Below, piece after piece: positions 63,799-64,000 of a DNA stretch of 64,000 nt. Source of the stretch: Geomonas agri (GTDB lineage: Bacteria; Desulfobacterota; Desulfuromonadia; Geobacterales; Geobacteraceae). Where the stretch lies: assembly GCF_020179605.1 (NCBI RefSeq), contig NZ_JAINZO010000001.1, positions 2,144,799 to 2,208,798 on the forward strand. The letters run 5' to 3'. The translations under genes and the position numbers were made by a program. Position 1 is the first letter of the stretch; every line of letters starts with the position of its first letter. The notes beneath the pieces are model-generated. The model searched no databases, was not told the origin of the DNA, and saw only the letters and a list, made by a program, of their open reading frames with translations.

Positions 63799-64000
63799 TT
63801 AGATATTTTCCAGCAGGTGTCCCATCTTCTCCCGCTTGGTCTTCAGGTATTTCTCGTTGGCCTTGGACGGCTTGATCTCTATGGGTACCCGCTCGACGAT
63901 GTTGATGCCGTAGCCCTGCAGGCCGATCAGTTTCTTCGGGTTGTTGGTCATCAGGCGGATCTTCTTCACGCCGAGGTTGACCAGGATCTGTGCCCCGATG
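63799..64000 (-). CDS. ribBA: GTP cyclohydrolase II / RibBA, C-terminal part
   Basis: The 5' end lies outside the window. The visible 66 residues, [42 protein letters not shown] to KMGHLL, are the end of GTP cyclohydrolase II (the MTNNP-K and GYG-I-I-ERVP motifs), as in RibA or the fused RibBA. Whether the fused form is present cannot be seen. First enzyme of riboflavin synthesis; upstream of ribH and nusB. Confidence 0.9.
   Translation of the reverse strand, partial: IGAQILVNLGVKKIRLMTNNPKKLIGLQGYGINIVERVPIEIKPSKANEKYLKTKREKMGHLLENI

Overview
The window is GC-rich, densely coded chromosomal DNA of a deltaproteobacterium (Desulfuromonadia), most likely the Geobacteraceae (Geobacter/Geomonas/Citrifermentans group). 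That is an inference from gene content: many sensor kinases and cyclic-di-GMP proteins, two sensors with a c-type heme motif in a DUF3365-type input domain, a cytochrome P460, two selenocysteine peroxiredoxins read through in-frame TGA codons, a hemerythrin operon, a PEP-CTERM protein, and GC-rich intergenic repeats. No rRNA or tRNA gene was found; the one RNA gene is tmRNA (ssrA).

Layout. 1-9.9 kb: a cut enolase-superfamily gene, a fused FAD/iron-sulfur 2-hydroxyacid dehydrogenase, a MoaD/ThiS-like protein, a methyltransferase, a phytoene-dehydrogenase-like oxidoreductase, a PEP-CTERM protein, a selenocysteine peroxiredoxin (TGA at 8791) and a PsiE-family protein. 9.9-26.4 kb: small metabolic and redox genes around three large hybrid histidine kinases and a heme-c GGDEF/EAL protein. 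26.6-32.1 kb: cytochrome P460, a rhodanese-YceI fusion, and an ArsR-controlled redox operon (regulator, permease, two thioredoxin-like proteins, CcdA-like protein). 32.3-38.7 kb: a chemoreceptor, then a non-coding array of about four degenerate 104-bp tandem repeats (34062-34545), then surface/lipoproteins, a ClC channel, a DMT exporter and a broken GIY-YIG gene.

38.95-44.78 kb is a small genomic island inserted at the 3' end of ssrA. It carries a P4-type tyrosine integrase, an AlpA-type regulator, a DUF5659-like protein, small proteins of unknown function and an AT-rich four-gene envelope-directed cargo. ATACCCCC-type repeats lie near both ends, and an array of CTCAAG-N4-CTTGAG palindromes lies inside. 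ssrA and smpB follow.

46-64 kb: a lipoprotein with a duplicated domain, a Cache sensor next to a heme-c hybrid kinase, an amidohydrolase, the panB-panC-panD pantothenate operon, a GAF-chemoreceptor, phosphofructokinase, a second selenocysteine peroxiredoxin (TGA at 59413-59411), a hemerythrin operon with an FNR/HcpR-like site upstream, homoserine dehydrogenase, and the ribBA-ribH-nusB cluster running off the end.

The strongest points for follow-up are the two selenoproteins (which automatic annotation would truncate), the 104-bp repeat array, and the ssrA island. All functional calls rest on reading motifs in the translated sequence; no database search was run.
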